Positions 1 to 7,944 are shown, numbered from the stretch's first letter. The stretch is 11,250 bases of DNA from Peptostreptococcaceae bacterium (GCA_902363255.1 CABIZO010000018.1:1-11250); one strand, 5' to 3'. The notes: generated by a model from the letters alone, not told the origin. Numbers and translations: made by a program.

Positions 1-22
1 TTAATACTTCAGATGAAGATTA

Positions 23-139
<117 letters not shown>

Positions 140-166
140 AATCTTTTTTTATTAAAAATAATTTAG

Positions 167-192
167 GCATACCTAACTGGTGTGCTTTTTTT
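167..192 (+). terminator. rho-independent terminator of the upstream rRNA operon
   Basis: GCATACC (167-173) pairs with GGTGTGC (179-185), seven pairs with one wobble, around a 5-nt loop, followed by seven T (186-192). It lies 28 bases after the 5S gene and fits the end of the rRNA operon. Confidence 0.85.
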
Positions 193-415
193 GTATAAAT
201 AATACTATATTAATAATTAAGTAAGTAAGTAAGTAAGTAAGATGTAAACCTTATACTGTGACTAAAAAAATTAATCAATTGTTAATTATTCGACCAAGTG
301 GAAGATATATAATTAATCAAAAAACTATATTATACAACATATGAAATCGATTTACAAATAGAAATACTATTAAAATAAAAATTAATAAATAAATAAATTT
401 ATAGAATAAATCTTG
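193..415. other. AT-rich intergenic stretch with no gene
   Basis: Between the rRNA terminator and the malP promoter there is only very A+T-rich sequence. All reading frames are short; the longest ATG frame noticed near 340 has six codons. It holds the TAAG tetranucleotide array and the first copy of a 19-bp direct repeat, listed separately. No tRNA or other structured RNA was recognised. Confidence 0.6.
218..241. repeat. TAAG tetranucleotide array, six perfect copies
   Basis: Six uninterrupted TAAG units run from 218 to 241, about 25 bases after the rRNA terminator and about 175 bases upstream of the malP promoter. It lies outside any coding sequence and outside the promoter core, so a switching role is not evident. 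Such arrays are prone to copy-number change by polymerase slippage. Confidence 0.95.
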
Positions 416-437
416 TTGTAAAATAAAAATTAATAAA
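371..437. repeat. 19-bp direct repeat, two copies
   Basis: TAAAATAAAAATTAATAAA occurs at 371-389 and again at 419-437, a 48-bp offset. The second copy covers most of the spacer between the predicted malP -35 and -10 boxes. The low complexity of the sequence means chance or local duplication are both possible. Confidence 0.7.
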
Positions 438-444
438 CTATAAT
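416..444 (+). promoter_or_regulatory. predicted sigma-A promoter for malP
   Basis: TTGTAA (416-421) and a perfect TATAAT (439-444) are separated by 17 bp, predicting a start near 451 and a leader of about 140 nt before malP. It is the best promoter match seen upstream of malP. The operators at 537-560 then lie about 90-110 bases inside the transcript, so repression would be by roadblock unless a closer, poorer promoter is used. Confidence 0.6.
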
Positions 445-493
445 AACCTTAAAACAATGATTCTAGAAACGTATTATTAATATTAATTGTAGG

Positions 494-530
494 ACTCAAA
501 CAATCTCTTGCTTAGGGAATATGTTTGAGT
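494..530 (+). promoter_or_regulatory. leader hairpin upstream of malP
   Basis: ACTCAAACA (494-502) is perfectly complementary to TGTTTGAGT (522-530). Inside it TCTCT (504-508) can pair with AGGGA (514-518) with one wobble, giving a two-tier stem. Only four T follow (530-533), so it would be a weak terminator; a leader attenuator or transcript-stabilising stem are alternatives. It ends seven bases before the operator cluster. Confidence 0.5.
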
Positions 531-536
531 TTTGTG

Positions 537-560
537 GGAACGTTACCGAAAACGTTTCCG
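537..560 (+). promoter_or_regulatory. LacI-family operator pair upstream of malP
   Basis: Two imperfect palindromes lie in tandem: GGAACGTTACC with ACGT at 540-543, and CGAAAACGTTTCCG (547-560) with ACGT at 552-555, so the centres are exactly 12 bp apart. The second closely resembles the ideal LacI-family palindrome CGGAAACGTTTCCG. The same motif occurs upstream of malE, and the regulator gene at 7945-8979 encodes a LacI-type DNA-binding domain, making it the likely ligand. CcpA (also LacI family) is possible, but the outer bases are CG..CG rather than the TG..CA usual in cre sites. Confidence 0.7.
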
Positions 561-592
561 AGTATTGATGTGAATCAGAAGGGGGATTATCT

Positions 593-2851
593 GTGAATTT
601 ATCACAAGTATTAAAGGCTAAGTGCAATAATGATATTTCATCTTGTTCAAATGAAGAAATTTATTTCTCATTACTAGAAATAGTACAAGAGCTTGGACAA
701 AATAAGGTAAATGAAAAGCAAGACAAAAAGAAACTATATTATATATCAGCAGAATTTTTAATTGGGAAATTATTATCTAATAACTTAATAAACCTTGGTA
801 TATATGATGAAGTTAAAGAAGTTTTAGCTAATAATGGGAAAAGTATATCTGAGATAGAAGAAGTAGAACCAGAACCTTCTTTAGGAAATGGTGGACTTGG
901 AAGATTAGCTGCATGTTTTTTAGATTCTATAGCGACATTAGGACTTCCAGGAGATGGTATAGGATTAAATTACCATTTGGGGCTATTCAAACAAGTATTT
1001 AAAAATAACTTACAAATTGAAGAAAAAAATGAATGGATAGAAAAACAAAGTTGGTTGAATAAAACAGATATAACTTATGATATTGACTTTGATGGATTTA
1101 CACTAAAATCTAGACTATATGATATAAATGTTACAGGTTATAATAGCGTAACTAATAAACTTCATTTATTTGATGTTGAAACAGTTGATGAAACTATAGT
1201 AAATGATGGAATTAACTTTAATAAAGAAGATGTTGAAAAAAATCTTACTTTATTCTTATATCCAGATGATAGTGATGAAAAAGGTCATCTTCTTCGTATT
1301 TATCAACAATACTTTATGGTAAGTAATGGGGCTAGATTTATACTTGATGAGTGTATTTCAAAAGGATCTAATCTTTATGATTTATATGATTATGCTGTAA
1401 TACAAATAAATGACACTCATCCAACTATGGTTATACCTGAACTTATACGTTTATTAGTTGAAAAAGGTATAGAAATGGATAAAGCTATAGAAATAGTATC
1501 TAAAACTTGCGCTTATACTAACCATACAATACTAGCAGAAGCATTAGAAAAATGGCCGATAGCATATTTAGAAAAAGCTGTTCCTCAACTTGTACCGATA
1601 ATTAAAATTTTAGATGAAAAGGTAAGAGATAAGTATGAAGATAAGTCTTTATACATAATAGATAAAAATGAAAATGTTCATATGGCTCACATAGATATAC
1701 ACTATACATTTAGCACAAATGGGGTTGCATCACTTCATACAGATATATTAAAAAATAATGAATTAAATAACTTTTATAAAGTATACCCAGAGAAATTTAA
1801 TAACAAAACAAATGGTATAACATTTAGAAGATGGCTAATGCATTGTAACCCAGAGTTAACAGAGTTAATTGAAAAATTAATAGGAAATGAATTTAAATAT
1901 GATGCAGAAAAATTACAGGATTTAATAAAATATGTTAATGATAAGGAAGTTCTTCAACAATTATTAAATATTAAACATGATAATAAGGTTGAACTTAAAA
2001 ACTACCTTAAGAAAGTTCAAAATATAGATATTGATGAAAATTCAATATTTGATATTCAAATAAAAAGATTACATGAATATAAGAGACAACAAATGAATGC
2101 TTTATATGTTATTTATAAATATTTACAAATTAAAAAAGGAAATATTCCAACAACACCTATTACAGTTATATTTGGTGCTAAAGCAGCCCCTGCATATACA
2201 ATAGCAAAGGATATAATACACTTAATCTTATGTTTACAACAGCTTATAGATAATGACGAAGAAGTAAATAAATATTTGAGAGTTGTAATGGTGGAAAATT
2301 ATAATGTTACAGCAGCTGAAAAATTAATACCAGCATGTGATATATCAGAACAGATATCCTTAGCATCAAAAGAAGCAAGTGGAACAGGAAACATGAAATT
2401 CATGTTAAATGGTGCGTTAACTCTTGGAACAGAAGATGGAGCTAATGTTGAAATACATGAGCTTGTTGGGGATGAAAATATATTTATATTTGGGGAAAGT
2501 AGTGATAATGTAATTAAACACTATACAGATGGAGATTATGATCCACTTAACTTCTATATAAGAAATAAAAGCATAAAAGAAGTTGTAGATTTTATTGTTA
2601 GTGATAAGCTTCTTAATATTGGTTGTGAAGAAAATCTTATAAGATTGTATAAAGAAATAATGAGAAAAGACTGGTTTATGGGATTATTGGATTTCCAATC
2701 ATATTGTGATAAAAAAGAAGAGGCATTTAAAGAATATGAAGATAGAGAAAAATGGTCAAAGAAAATGCTAATTAATATTAGTAAAGCTGGATATTTCTCT
2801 TCTGATAGAACTATCTCAGAATATAATAATGATATTTGGAAATTAAAATAA
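593..2851 (+). CDS. malP: alpha-glucan (maltodextrin/glycogen) phosphorylase
   Basis: A 752-residue cytoplasmic enzyme of the glycogen phosphorylase family (GT35), slightly shorter than the ~800 residues of E. coli MalP. It releases glucose-1-phosphate from alpha-1,4-glucan ends using phosphate and pyridoxal phosphate. Family landmarks appear in order: KLYYISAEFLIGK near residue 48, EPSLGNGGLGRLAACFLDS near 94, INDTHP near 271, NGVASLHT, NKTNGITFRRW, QIKRLHEYKRQ, IFGAKAAPAY and EASGTGNMKFMLNGALTLGT. The PLP-binding lysine is K602 in GTGNMK. The start is GTG with a strong AGAAGGGGG site (577-585) seven bases upstream; the nearest upstream ATG (568) is out of frame. The gene precedes malE by 204 bp, carries its own promoter and operators, and is followed by hairpins, so it is likely a separate transcription unit under the same regulator. 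No defect is visible. Glycogen rather than maltodextrin as main substrate cannot be excluded, though context favours maltodextrin. Confidence 0.95.
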   Translation: MNLSQVLKAKCNNDISSCSNEEIYFSLLEIVQELGQNKVNEKQDKKKLYYISAEFLIGKLLSNNLINLGIYDEVKEVLANNGKSISEIEEVEPEPSLGNGGLGRLAACFLDSIATLGLPGDGIGLNYHLGLFKQVFKNNLQIEEKNEWIEKQSWLNKTDITYDIDFDGFTLKSRLYDINVTGYNSVTNKLHLFDVETVDETIVNDGINFNKEDVEKNLTLFLYPDDSDEKGHLLRIYQQYFMVSNGARFILDECISKGSNLYDLYDYAVIQINDTHPTMVIPELIRLLVEKGIEMDKAIEIVSKTCAYTNHTILAEALEKWPIAYLEKAVPQLVPIIKILDEKVRDKYEDKSLYIIDKNENVHMAHIDIHYTFSTNGVASLHTDILKNNELNNFYKVYPEKFNNKTNGITFRRWLMHCNPELTELIEKLIGNEFKYDAEKLQDLIKYVNDKEVLQQLLNIKHDNKVELKNYLKKVQNIDIDENSIFDIQIKRLHEYKRQQMNALYVIYKYLQIKKGNIPTTPITVIFGAKAAPAYTIAKDIIHLILCLQQLIDNDEEVNKYLRVVMVENYNVTAAEKLIPACDISEQISLASKEASGTGNMKFMLNGALTLGTEDGANVEIHELVGDENIFIFGESSDNVIKHYTDGDYDPLNFYIRNKSIKEVVDFIVSDKLLNIGCEENLIRLYKEIMRKDWFMGLLDFQSYCDKKEEAFKEYEDREKWSKKMLINISKAGYFSSDRTISEYNNDIWKLK

Positions 2852-2855
2852 AAAG

Positions 2856-2920
2856 TTAGTGGTTATGTTCACTAAATAAGAAAAAATTATATGTGTACAT
2901 AACTACTTTCATATAATTTT
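2856..2920 (+). terminator. tandem hairpins after malP, possible terminator
   Basis: TTAGTG (2856-2861) pairs with CACTAA (2870-2875). Then AAAATTATATG (2883-2893) pairs perfectly over 11 bases with CATATAATTTT (2910-2920) across a 16-nt loop, ending in a short T run. The stems are AT-rich and the T tract is short, so termination would be partial. Position just after the malP stop and before the malE promoter supports a terminator or 3'-end role. Confidence 0.5.
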
Positions 2921-2939
2921 AAATATATGGTAAAACATA

Positions 2940-2968
2940 TTGATTTTTATAAGTATGGGTGTTACTAT
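2940..2968 (+). promoter_or_regulatory. predicted sigma-A promoter for malE
   Basis: TTGATT (2940-2945) and TACTAT (2963-2968) are 17 bp apart, and a TGT immediately upstream of the latter makes an extended -10. The start would be near 2975, placing the operator cluster from about +10 to +47, a position suited to blocking promoter escape or elongation. Confidence 0.6.
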
Positions 2969-2983
2969 TTTAGTACCGGACAA

Positions 2984-3021
2984 GGAAAACGTTATCGGAA
3001 ACGTTATCGGAAACCTTTCCG
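2984..3021 (+). promoter_or_regulatory. triple LacI-family operator upstream of malE
   Basis: Three GGAAA-type palindrome units lie in tandem. Their central tetramers are ACGT (2989-2992), ACGT (3001-3004) and ACCT (3013-3016), each exactly 12 bp apart. CGGAAACGTTAT (2996-3007) is the exact middle unit. The third, CGGAAACCTTTCCG (3008-3021), is a perfect 6+6 inverted repeat around CC instead of the usual CG. The motif matches that upstream of malP and is the probable target of the LacI-family regulator encoded downstream. The cluster ends 35 bases before the malE start codon. Confidence 0.75.
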
Positions 3022-3055
3022 GGGGTAGACCAAAAATATATGAGGGGGAAATATC

Positions 3056-4399
3056 ATGATAAAACTTAAGAAGTATTTAACAATTGCTTTATCTGCAGTT
3101 ATGGCGACTGTAGCATTAACTGGTTGTACATCATCTTCAGATGATGCAGCTCAAGGTGATAGTGAAGGTTCAGTGTATTACTTAAGCTTCAAACCAGAAC
3201 AAGAAGAACAATGGAAAAAAATAGCTGAAGATTATGAAAAAGAAACTGGAGTAAAAGTAAAAGTTGTTACAGCTGCAAGTAATACTTATGAACAAACTTT
3301 AAAATCAGAAATAGCTAAGGCAGATGCTCCAACATTATTCCAAATAAATGGACCAGTAGGATACCAATCATGGAAAGATTATTGTCTTGATTTAAAAGAT
3401 ACAGAATTATATAAACACTTATTAAACGAAGATATGGCAGTTAAAGATGGGGATGGAGTATATGGGATACCTTATGTTGAAGAAGGATACGGAATAATAT
3501 ACAACAATGCAATAATGGAAAAATATTTCGCATTAGATGGTGCAAAAGCTAAATCTATGGATGAAATAAATAACTTTGCTAAATTAAAAGAAGTTGCAGA
3601 AGATATGCAATCTAAGAAAGATGAATTAGGAATAGACGGTGTATTTGCTTCTACATCTTTAACTCCTGGTGAAGACTGGAGATGGCAAACTCACTTAGCT
3701 AACTTACCTATATATTATGAATACAAAGATAAAGATGTAACTGATTTAGATAAAATAGATTTTACTTATGCTGATCAATACAAAAATATATTTGATTTAT
3801 ACATAAATAACTCTACTTGCGCACCTACTTTATTAGGAAGTAAAACAGTATCTGACTCAATGGCTGAATTCGCTTTAGGAAAAGCGGCTATGGTGCAAAA
3901 TGGTAACTGGGGATGGAGTCAAATAGCAGAAGTTGAAGGAAATACTGTTAAAGAAGAAGATGTTAAATTTATGCCTATATACACTGGTGTTGAAGGTGAA
4001 GAAAAACAAGGTCTTTGTATAGGAACTGAAAACTTCTTCTCTATAAACAACAAAGCTTCAGAAGCAGACCAAAAAGCATCTATAGCTTTTGTTGAATGGT
4101 TATTTACTTCTGACACTGGTAAAAAACATGTAACTGAAGAATTAGGGTTCATAGCTCCATTTGATACATTTGAAGATGCTGAAACTCCACAAGATCCTTT
4201 AGCTCAAGAAGTTTTAAGATACTTAGGTAACAAAGATTTATACAATGTAGACTGGAACTTTGTATCATTCCCAAGCCAAACATTCAAAGATGATTTCGGA
4301 GCAGCTTTATTAGAGTATGCTAATGGAAATATGAAGTGGGAAGATGTTAAAACTAAAGTGGTAGATGAGTGGGCTAGCGAAAAAGAAGCAGCTAAATAA
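3056..4399 (+). CDS. malE: maltose/maltodextrin ABC transporter substrate-binding lipoprotein
   Basis: A 447-residue extracellular solute-binding protein of family 1 (MalE type). The N-terminus is a lipoprotein signal: positively charged MIKLKKY, a hydrophobic stretch (residues 8-22) and the lipobox LTGC with C24 as the lipidated residue, followed by a Ser/Asp-rich linker. The mature protein has the typical start of such domains, YYLSFKPEQEEQWKKIAEDYEKETGVKVKV, and aromatic-rich segments that would contact sugar. It would sit on the outer face of the membrane and deliver maltodextrin to the MalFG permease encoded downstream. A GAGGGGGA ribosome binding site (3042-3049) lies six bases before the ATG. 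The gene has its own promoter and operators, and a long hairpin separates it from malF. Exact sugar specificity is inferred from neighbours malP, malQ and malFG rather than from the protein itself. Confidence 0.93.
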   Translation: MIKLKKYLTIALSAVMATVALTGCTSSSDDAAQGDSEGSVYYLSFKPEQEEQWKKIAEDYEKETGVKVKVVTAASNTYEQTLKSEIAKADAPTLFQINGPVGYQSWKDYCLDLKDTELYKHLLNEDMAVKDGDGVYGIPYVEEGYGIIYNNAIMEKYFALDGAKAKSMDEINNFAKLKEVAEDMQSKKDELGIDGVFASTSLTPGEDWRWQTHLANLPIYYEYKDKDVTDLDKIDFTYADQYKNIFDLYINNSTCAPTLLGSKTVSDSMAEFALGKAAMVQNGNWGWSQIAEVEGNTVKEEDVKFMPIYTGVEGEEKQGLCIGTENFFSINNKASEADQKASIAFVEWLFTSDTGKKHVTEELGFIAPFDTFEDAETPQDPLAQEVLRYLGNKDLYNVDWNFVSFPSQTFKDDFGAALLEYANGNMKWEDVKTKVVDEWASEKEAAK

Positions 4400-4515
4400 A
4401 CAGAACTAATATAGAAATTAATACTTGTAAGTGTATTTTTAATAATTACTAGACTATTATTAACAAAATAATAATATCGAAATATTTTAAAAATATTAAA
4501 ATTAATTCAAGATAT

Positions 4516-4617
4516 AAAAGGCTTAGCCATAAATAACAGTAGATTACCGTTAAATTAAATTAAGGATTAAGTCCTGGTTAATTTATGAGGTAATGATATT
4601 TATGGCCTAAGCTTTTT
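4516..4617 (+). terminator. long tiered hairpin between malE and malF (partial terminator or processing stem)
   Basis: A nearly continuous imperfect palindrome of about 100 nt. From outside in: AAAA (4516-4519) with TTTT (4613-4616); GCTTAG (4521-4526) with CTAAGC (4607-4612); CCATAAAT (4527-4534) with ATTTATGG (4598-4605); ATTACC (4543-4548) with GGTAAT (4589-4594); TAAATTAA (4551-4558) with TTAATTTA (4578-4585); AGGA (4563-4566) with TCCT (4572-4575), loop TTAAG. A five-T run closes it. It can serve as an intra-operon partial terminator or a 3' stem that protects malE mRNA, lowering malFG relative to malE. The remainder of 4400-4673 is AT-rich, with a short AATATTTT/AAAATATT inverted repeat (4481-4497), and shows no gene or convincing promoter. 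Confidence 0.75.
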
Positions 4618-4673
4618 ATTTAACCAAGATGATTTTATAGCACTTACTTTTTATTGATAATAGGAGGTATAGT

Positions 4674-5519
4674 ATGCAAAAAACATTGAAAAAATATTTT
4701 GCTGTATTTTTATTACCAACAGTGATTGCATTCTCTATTGCATTTATAATTCCATTTATAACAGGATTATATTTATCATTTTGTGATTTTACTACAGTAA
4801 GTAATGCGAAATTTATAGGGATACAAAACTATATAACTGCATTTGAACCAAGCCAAAGATTTGTAGAATCATTTGGTTTCACAACTTTATTTACGATTAT
4901 ATCTATAGTAACAGTTAATATAATTGCATTTACACTTGCTTACTTATTAACAAAGAAGATAAAAGGAACAAACTTTTTCCGTACTGTATTTTTTATGCCT
5001 AACTTAATAGGTGGTATTGTTTTAGGTTATACATGGCAGTCAATAATAAATGCTGTTTTAGCTAATTATGGAACTACTTTAGTTGCTAATGCAAAGTATG
5101 GATTTATCGGATTAATATTATTAATGAACTGGCAAATGATAGGATACATGATGATTATATATATAGCAGGTCTTCAAAATGTACCTACAGAATTAATAGA
5201 AGCATCAAAAATTGATGGAGCAACAAAATGGCAAACTTTAAGACATGTAACAATACCGATGGTAATGCCATCAATAACAATCTGTCTTTTCTTAACCTTA
5301 TCAAACAGTTTTAAACTATATGATCAAAACTTAGCTTTAACTAATGGTGCACCAATGCATAAGACTGAAATGCTAGCTTTAAATATAGTAAACTCATTCT
5401 ACGGAAGGAACAACTTTGAGGGGGTTGGACAAGCAAAAGCAGTTATGTTCTTTGTAATAGTAGCTCTTATTGCTCTTACTCAACTATATTACACTAGAAA
5501 CAAGGAGGTAGAACAATAA
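4674..5519 (+). CDS. malF: maltodextrin ABC transporter permease, MalF type
   Basis: A 281-residue integral membrane protein of the binding-protein-dependent permease family. Six hydrophobic segments are visible at about residues 9-35, 69-92, 103-125, 143-167, 196-212 and 255-273. The cytoplasmic EAA loop, ELIEASKIDGATKWQTLRHV followed by IPMVMP (173-199), is the docking site for the ATPase. It is much shorter than E. coli MalF (514 residues) because it lacks the large periplasmic P2 insertion, as is normal in Gram-positive bacteria. A TAGGAGGT site (4661-4668) lies five bases before the ATG. Its TAA stop overlaps the malG start by one base, indicating translational coupling. It should pair with MalG to form the membrane channel that accepts sugar from MalE. 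Confidence 0.93.
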   Translation: MQKTLKKYFAVFLLPTVIAFSIAFIIPFITGLYLSFCDFTTVSNAKFIGIQNYITAFEPSQRFVESFGFTTLFTIISIVTVNIIAFTLAYLLTKKIKGTNFFRTVFFMPNLIGGIVLGYTWQSIINAVLANYGTTLVANAKYGFIGLILLMNWQMIGYMMIIYIAGLQNVPTELIEASKIDGATKWQTLRHVTIPMVMPSITICLFLTLSNSFKLYDQNLALTNGAPMHKTEMLALNIVNSFYGRNNFEGVGQAKAVMFFVIVALIALTQLYYTRNKEVEQ

Positions 5520-6373
5520 TGCAAAACGCAGTTCCAAGAAAAAAAAGCATGGGAAATAGTATTATATTTTTAATACTTTGTGCATTAGTAGTAGTATTTT
5601 TAGCTCCTATTTTATTTATAGTTATAAACTCATTTAAAGGGAAATTTTTTATAAGTGATAATCCATTTGCTTTTCCTACAGCAGAAACATTTGTGGGAAT
5701 TACAAACTATATTAATGGACTAGAGAGAACAGGATTTTTAAGTGCCATAGGATGGTCATTTTTTATAACGATAGGATCAGTTGTAGTAATAATATTCTTC
5801 ACATCTATGACGGCTTATTATATAACAAGAGTAAAAAGTAAATTAACGAGCACTATTTACTACTTATTTGTATTTTCAATGATAGTACCATTCCAAATGG
5901 TAATGTTCCCAATGGTAAAATTAGCAGATACATTAAACTTAGCAAATCCAGTAGGTATGATAGCCTTATATCTGGGATTTGGGGCAGGGTTGTCTGTGTT
6001 TATGTTTAGTGGATTTGTAAAATCAATACCATTAGAAATAGAAGAAGCTGCTATGATAGATGGTTGTAATCCATTACAAACTTATTTCTATATAGTATTA
6101 CCAATATTAAAACCAACATCTATAACAGTTGCCATATTAAATGCAATGTGGATATGGAATGACTACTTACTACCATATCTAGTTATAGGTTTATCTACAA
6201 AATATAAAACGATTCCGGTAGTAATTCAAATGCTTGTAGGATCAAATGGAAATAGAGATATGGGAGCTATGATGGCTATGTTAGTGTTAGCGATTATCCC
6301 GATAATAATTTTCTACTTAGCTTGTCAAAAACACATCATAGAAGGTGTTGTTGCTGGGGCTGTAAAAGGATAA
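5519..6373 (+). CDS. malG: maltodextrin ABC transporter permease, MalG type
   Basis: A 284-residue membrane protein and the partner of MalF. Hydrophobic segments lie at about residues 14-37, 75-101, 112-132, 143-167, 200-220 and 250-268. The EAA loop reads PLEIEEAAMIDGCNPLQTYF and continues to VLPILKP (171-199). The ATG overlaps the last base of the malF stop (TAATG), and the ribosome binding site AAGGAGGT (5502-5509) lies inside the end of malF. No frameshift or missing motif is visible. The family covers several sugar importers; maltodextrin is assigned from context. Confidence 0.93.
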   Translation: MQNAVPRKKSMGNSIIFLILCALVVVFLAPILFIVINSFKGKFFISDNPFAFPTAETFVGITNYINGLERTGFLSAIGWSFFITIGSVVVIIFFTSMTAYYITRVKSKLTSTIYYLFVFSMIVPFQMVMFPMVKLADTLNLANPVGMIALYLGFGAGLSVFMFSGFVKSIPLEIEEAAMIDGCNPLQTYFYIVLPILKPTSITVAILNAMWIWNDYLLPYLVIGLSTKYKTIPVVIQMLVGSNGNRDMGAMMAMLVLAIIPIIIFYLACQKHIIEGVVAGAVKG

Positions 6374-6398
6374 CAAATAGTATTATAGGAGGGACATC

Positions 6399-7880
6399 AT
6401 GAGAAGAAGTGGGATGTTATTACCTGTTGCAAGTTTACCATCTAAATATGGTATAGGTGCTTTTTCAAAAGAAGCTTATGATTTTATAGATATGTTACAC
6501 GATGCAGGTCAAAGATTGTGGCAAATATTGCCCCTTGGACCTACTGGATATGGTGACTCTCCATATCAATCATTTTCGACTTTTGCAGGTAATCCATATT
6601 TTATAGACTTAGATGAATTAGTTAAAGATGGCTTATTATCTGAGGATGAATGTAATAGTTATGACTGGGGAGATAATGAAGAATATATTGATTATGAAAA
6701 AATTTATTTATCGAGATTTAAAATATTAAAAGTAGCATATAAACGAAGTAATATAGGTTTAAATAAAAAATTTAATGCATATTGCGAAAAAAATAAATGG
6801 TGGTTACATGATTATGCATTATATATGGCAATAAAAGATTCCTATGATGGAAAGTCATGGATTGAGTGGAATGAAGATATAAGAGAGAGAAAAAAAGAAT
6901 CTATATTAAAGTATGAAAAAGAATTAAAAGAAGAAATTGAATTCTATAAGTATTTACAATATTTATTCTTCAAACAATGGAATAGATTAAAAGCTTATGC
7001 AAATAAAAAAGGAATTTCTATAATTGGTGATATTCCAATATATGTATCACTAGATAGTGCAGATACATGGGCAGGCCCTGAGTTATTTCAATTAGACAAA
7101 GATTGTATACCGACAGCTGTAGCAGGTTGTCCACCGGATAGTTTCTGTGAGACGGGGCAATTATGGGGAAATCCGTTATATGATTGGGAATACCACAGTT
7201 TTACAAACTATGAATGGTGGATAAAAAGAACAAAACAATCTTTTGAATTATATGACATCGTAAGGATAGACCACTTTAGAGGTTTTGATGAATACTATTC
7301 TATACCATATGGAGATTTAACTGCTATAAATGGAACATGGGAAAAAGGACCTGGTATAGAATTATTTAAATATTTAAAAGAAGAACTAGGAAATGTAGAT
7401 ATTATAGCAGAAGATTTAGGATTTTTAACTGAAAGTGTACAACAACTTCTTAAAGATACAGGGTATCCTGGTATGAAAATACTGCAGTTTGCCTTTGACT
7501 CAAGAGAGGATAGTGATTACCTACCTCATAACTACAATAGAAATTGTATAGTTTATACTGGAACGCATGATAATAACACTATTTGTGGATGGTATAAAGA
7601 AATCAGTAAAGAAGATAAAAGAATGTCTATTAATTATATGAATAATAAATATACTAGAGATAATGCTATACATTGGGATTTTATATGCTTAGCAATGAGG
7701 AGCGTAGCAGATACTTGTATAATACCAGTTCAAGATTATTTAGGTTTAGGATCGGAGGCAAGAATAAATACTCCTTCAACACTGGGTGAGAACTGGAAAT
7801 GGAGAATGAAGAAAAATTGTTTCTCTAAGAAAATGATAAAGAAAATAAAGATGTTAACTAAATTATATGCAAGAATATAA
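6399..7880 (+). CDS. malQ: 4-alpha-glucanotransferase (amylomaltase)
   Basis: A 493-residue cytoplasmic GH77 enzyme of usual length that transfers maltodextrin segments between chains, giving longer substrates for MalP and free glucose. Signature segments appear in order: RRSGMLLPVASLPSKYGIG at the N-terminus, LPLGPTGYGDSPYQSFSTFAGNPYFIDL, GDIPIYVSLDSADTWA and GCPPDSFCETGQLWGNPLYDW. These are followed by RIDHFRGF with nucleophile D291, IIAEDLGFLT with acid/base E338, TGTHDNNT with D391, and NTPSTLGENWKWR. All three catalytic acids are present. The NTPST segment has S where many relatives have G. An AGGAGGG site (6387-6393) lies five bases before the ATG, and the gene begins 25 bases after malG, so it is part of the same operon. 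Confidence 0.95.
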   Translation: MRRSGMLLPVASLPSKYGIGAFSKEAYDFIDMLHDAGQRLWQILPLGPTGYGDSPYQSFSTFAGNPYFIDLDELVKDGLLSEDECNSYDWGDNEEYIDYEKIYLSRFKILKVAYKRSNIGLNKKFNAYCEKNKWWLHDYALYMAIKDSYDGKSWIEWNEDIRERKKESILKYEKELKEEIEFYKYLQYLFFKQWNRLKAYANKKGISIIGDIPIYVSLDSADTWAGPELFQLDKDCIPTAVAGCPPDSFCETGQLWGNPLYDWEYHSFTNYEWWIKRTKQSFELYDIVRIDHFRGFDEYYSIPYGDLTAINGTWEKGPGIELFKYLKEELGNVDIIAEDLGFLTESVQQLLKDTGYPGMKILQFAFDSREDSDYLPHNYNRNCIVYTGTHDNNTICGWYKEISKEDKRMSINYMNNKYTRDNAIHWDFICLAMRSVADTCIIPVQDYLGLGSEARINTPSTLGENWKWRMKKNCFSKKMIKKIKMLTKLYARI

Positions 7881-7944
7881 CTTTAGTGTCTATTATGTAA
7901 TAAACTGATATAGCAAAATACAACAATGAAAGGATAGTGTTAAT

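Noticed and set aside
537..560. Canonical CcpA cre site
   Set aside because: The core AAACGTTT fits, but the flanks are CG..CG rather than TG..CA, and the same variant is clustered at malE beside a dedicated LacI-family gene. Cross-binding by CcpA is not excluded.
2984..3021. CRISPR-like or satellite repeat
   Set aside because: The units are only 12 bp, have no spacers, and sit between a promoter and a gene start with palindromic symmetry, which fits operators.
3919..4152. Antisense open frame of 77 codons inside malE
   Set aside because: It lies fully within a well-supported gene, has no recognisable domain or convincing ribosome binding site, and reflects codon bias on the opposite strand.
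4516..4617. Insertion of a miniature inverted-repeat element (MITE)
   Set aside because: The pairing runs nearly through the whole element rather than only at the ends, no clear target-site duplication is visible, and only one copy is in the window. It stays an alternative in the findings.
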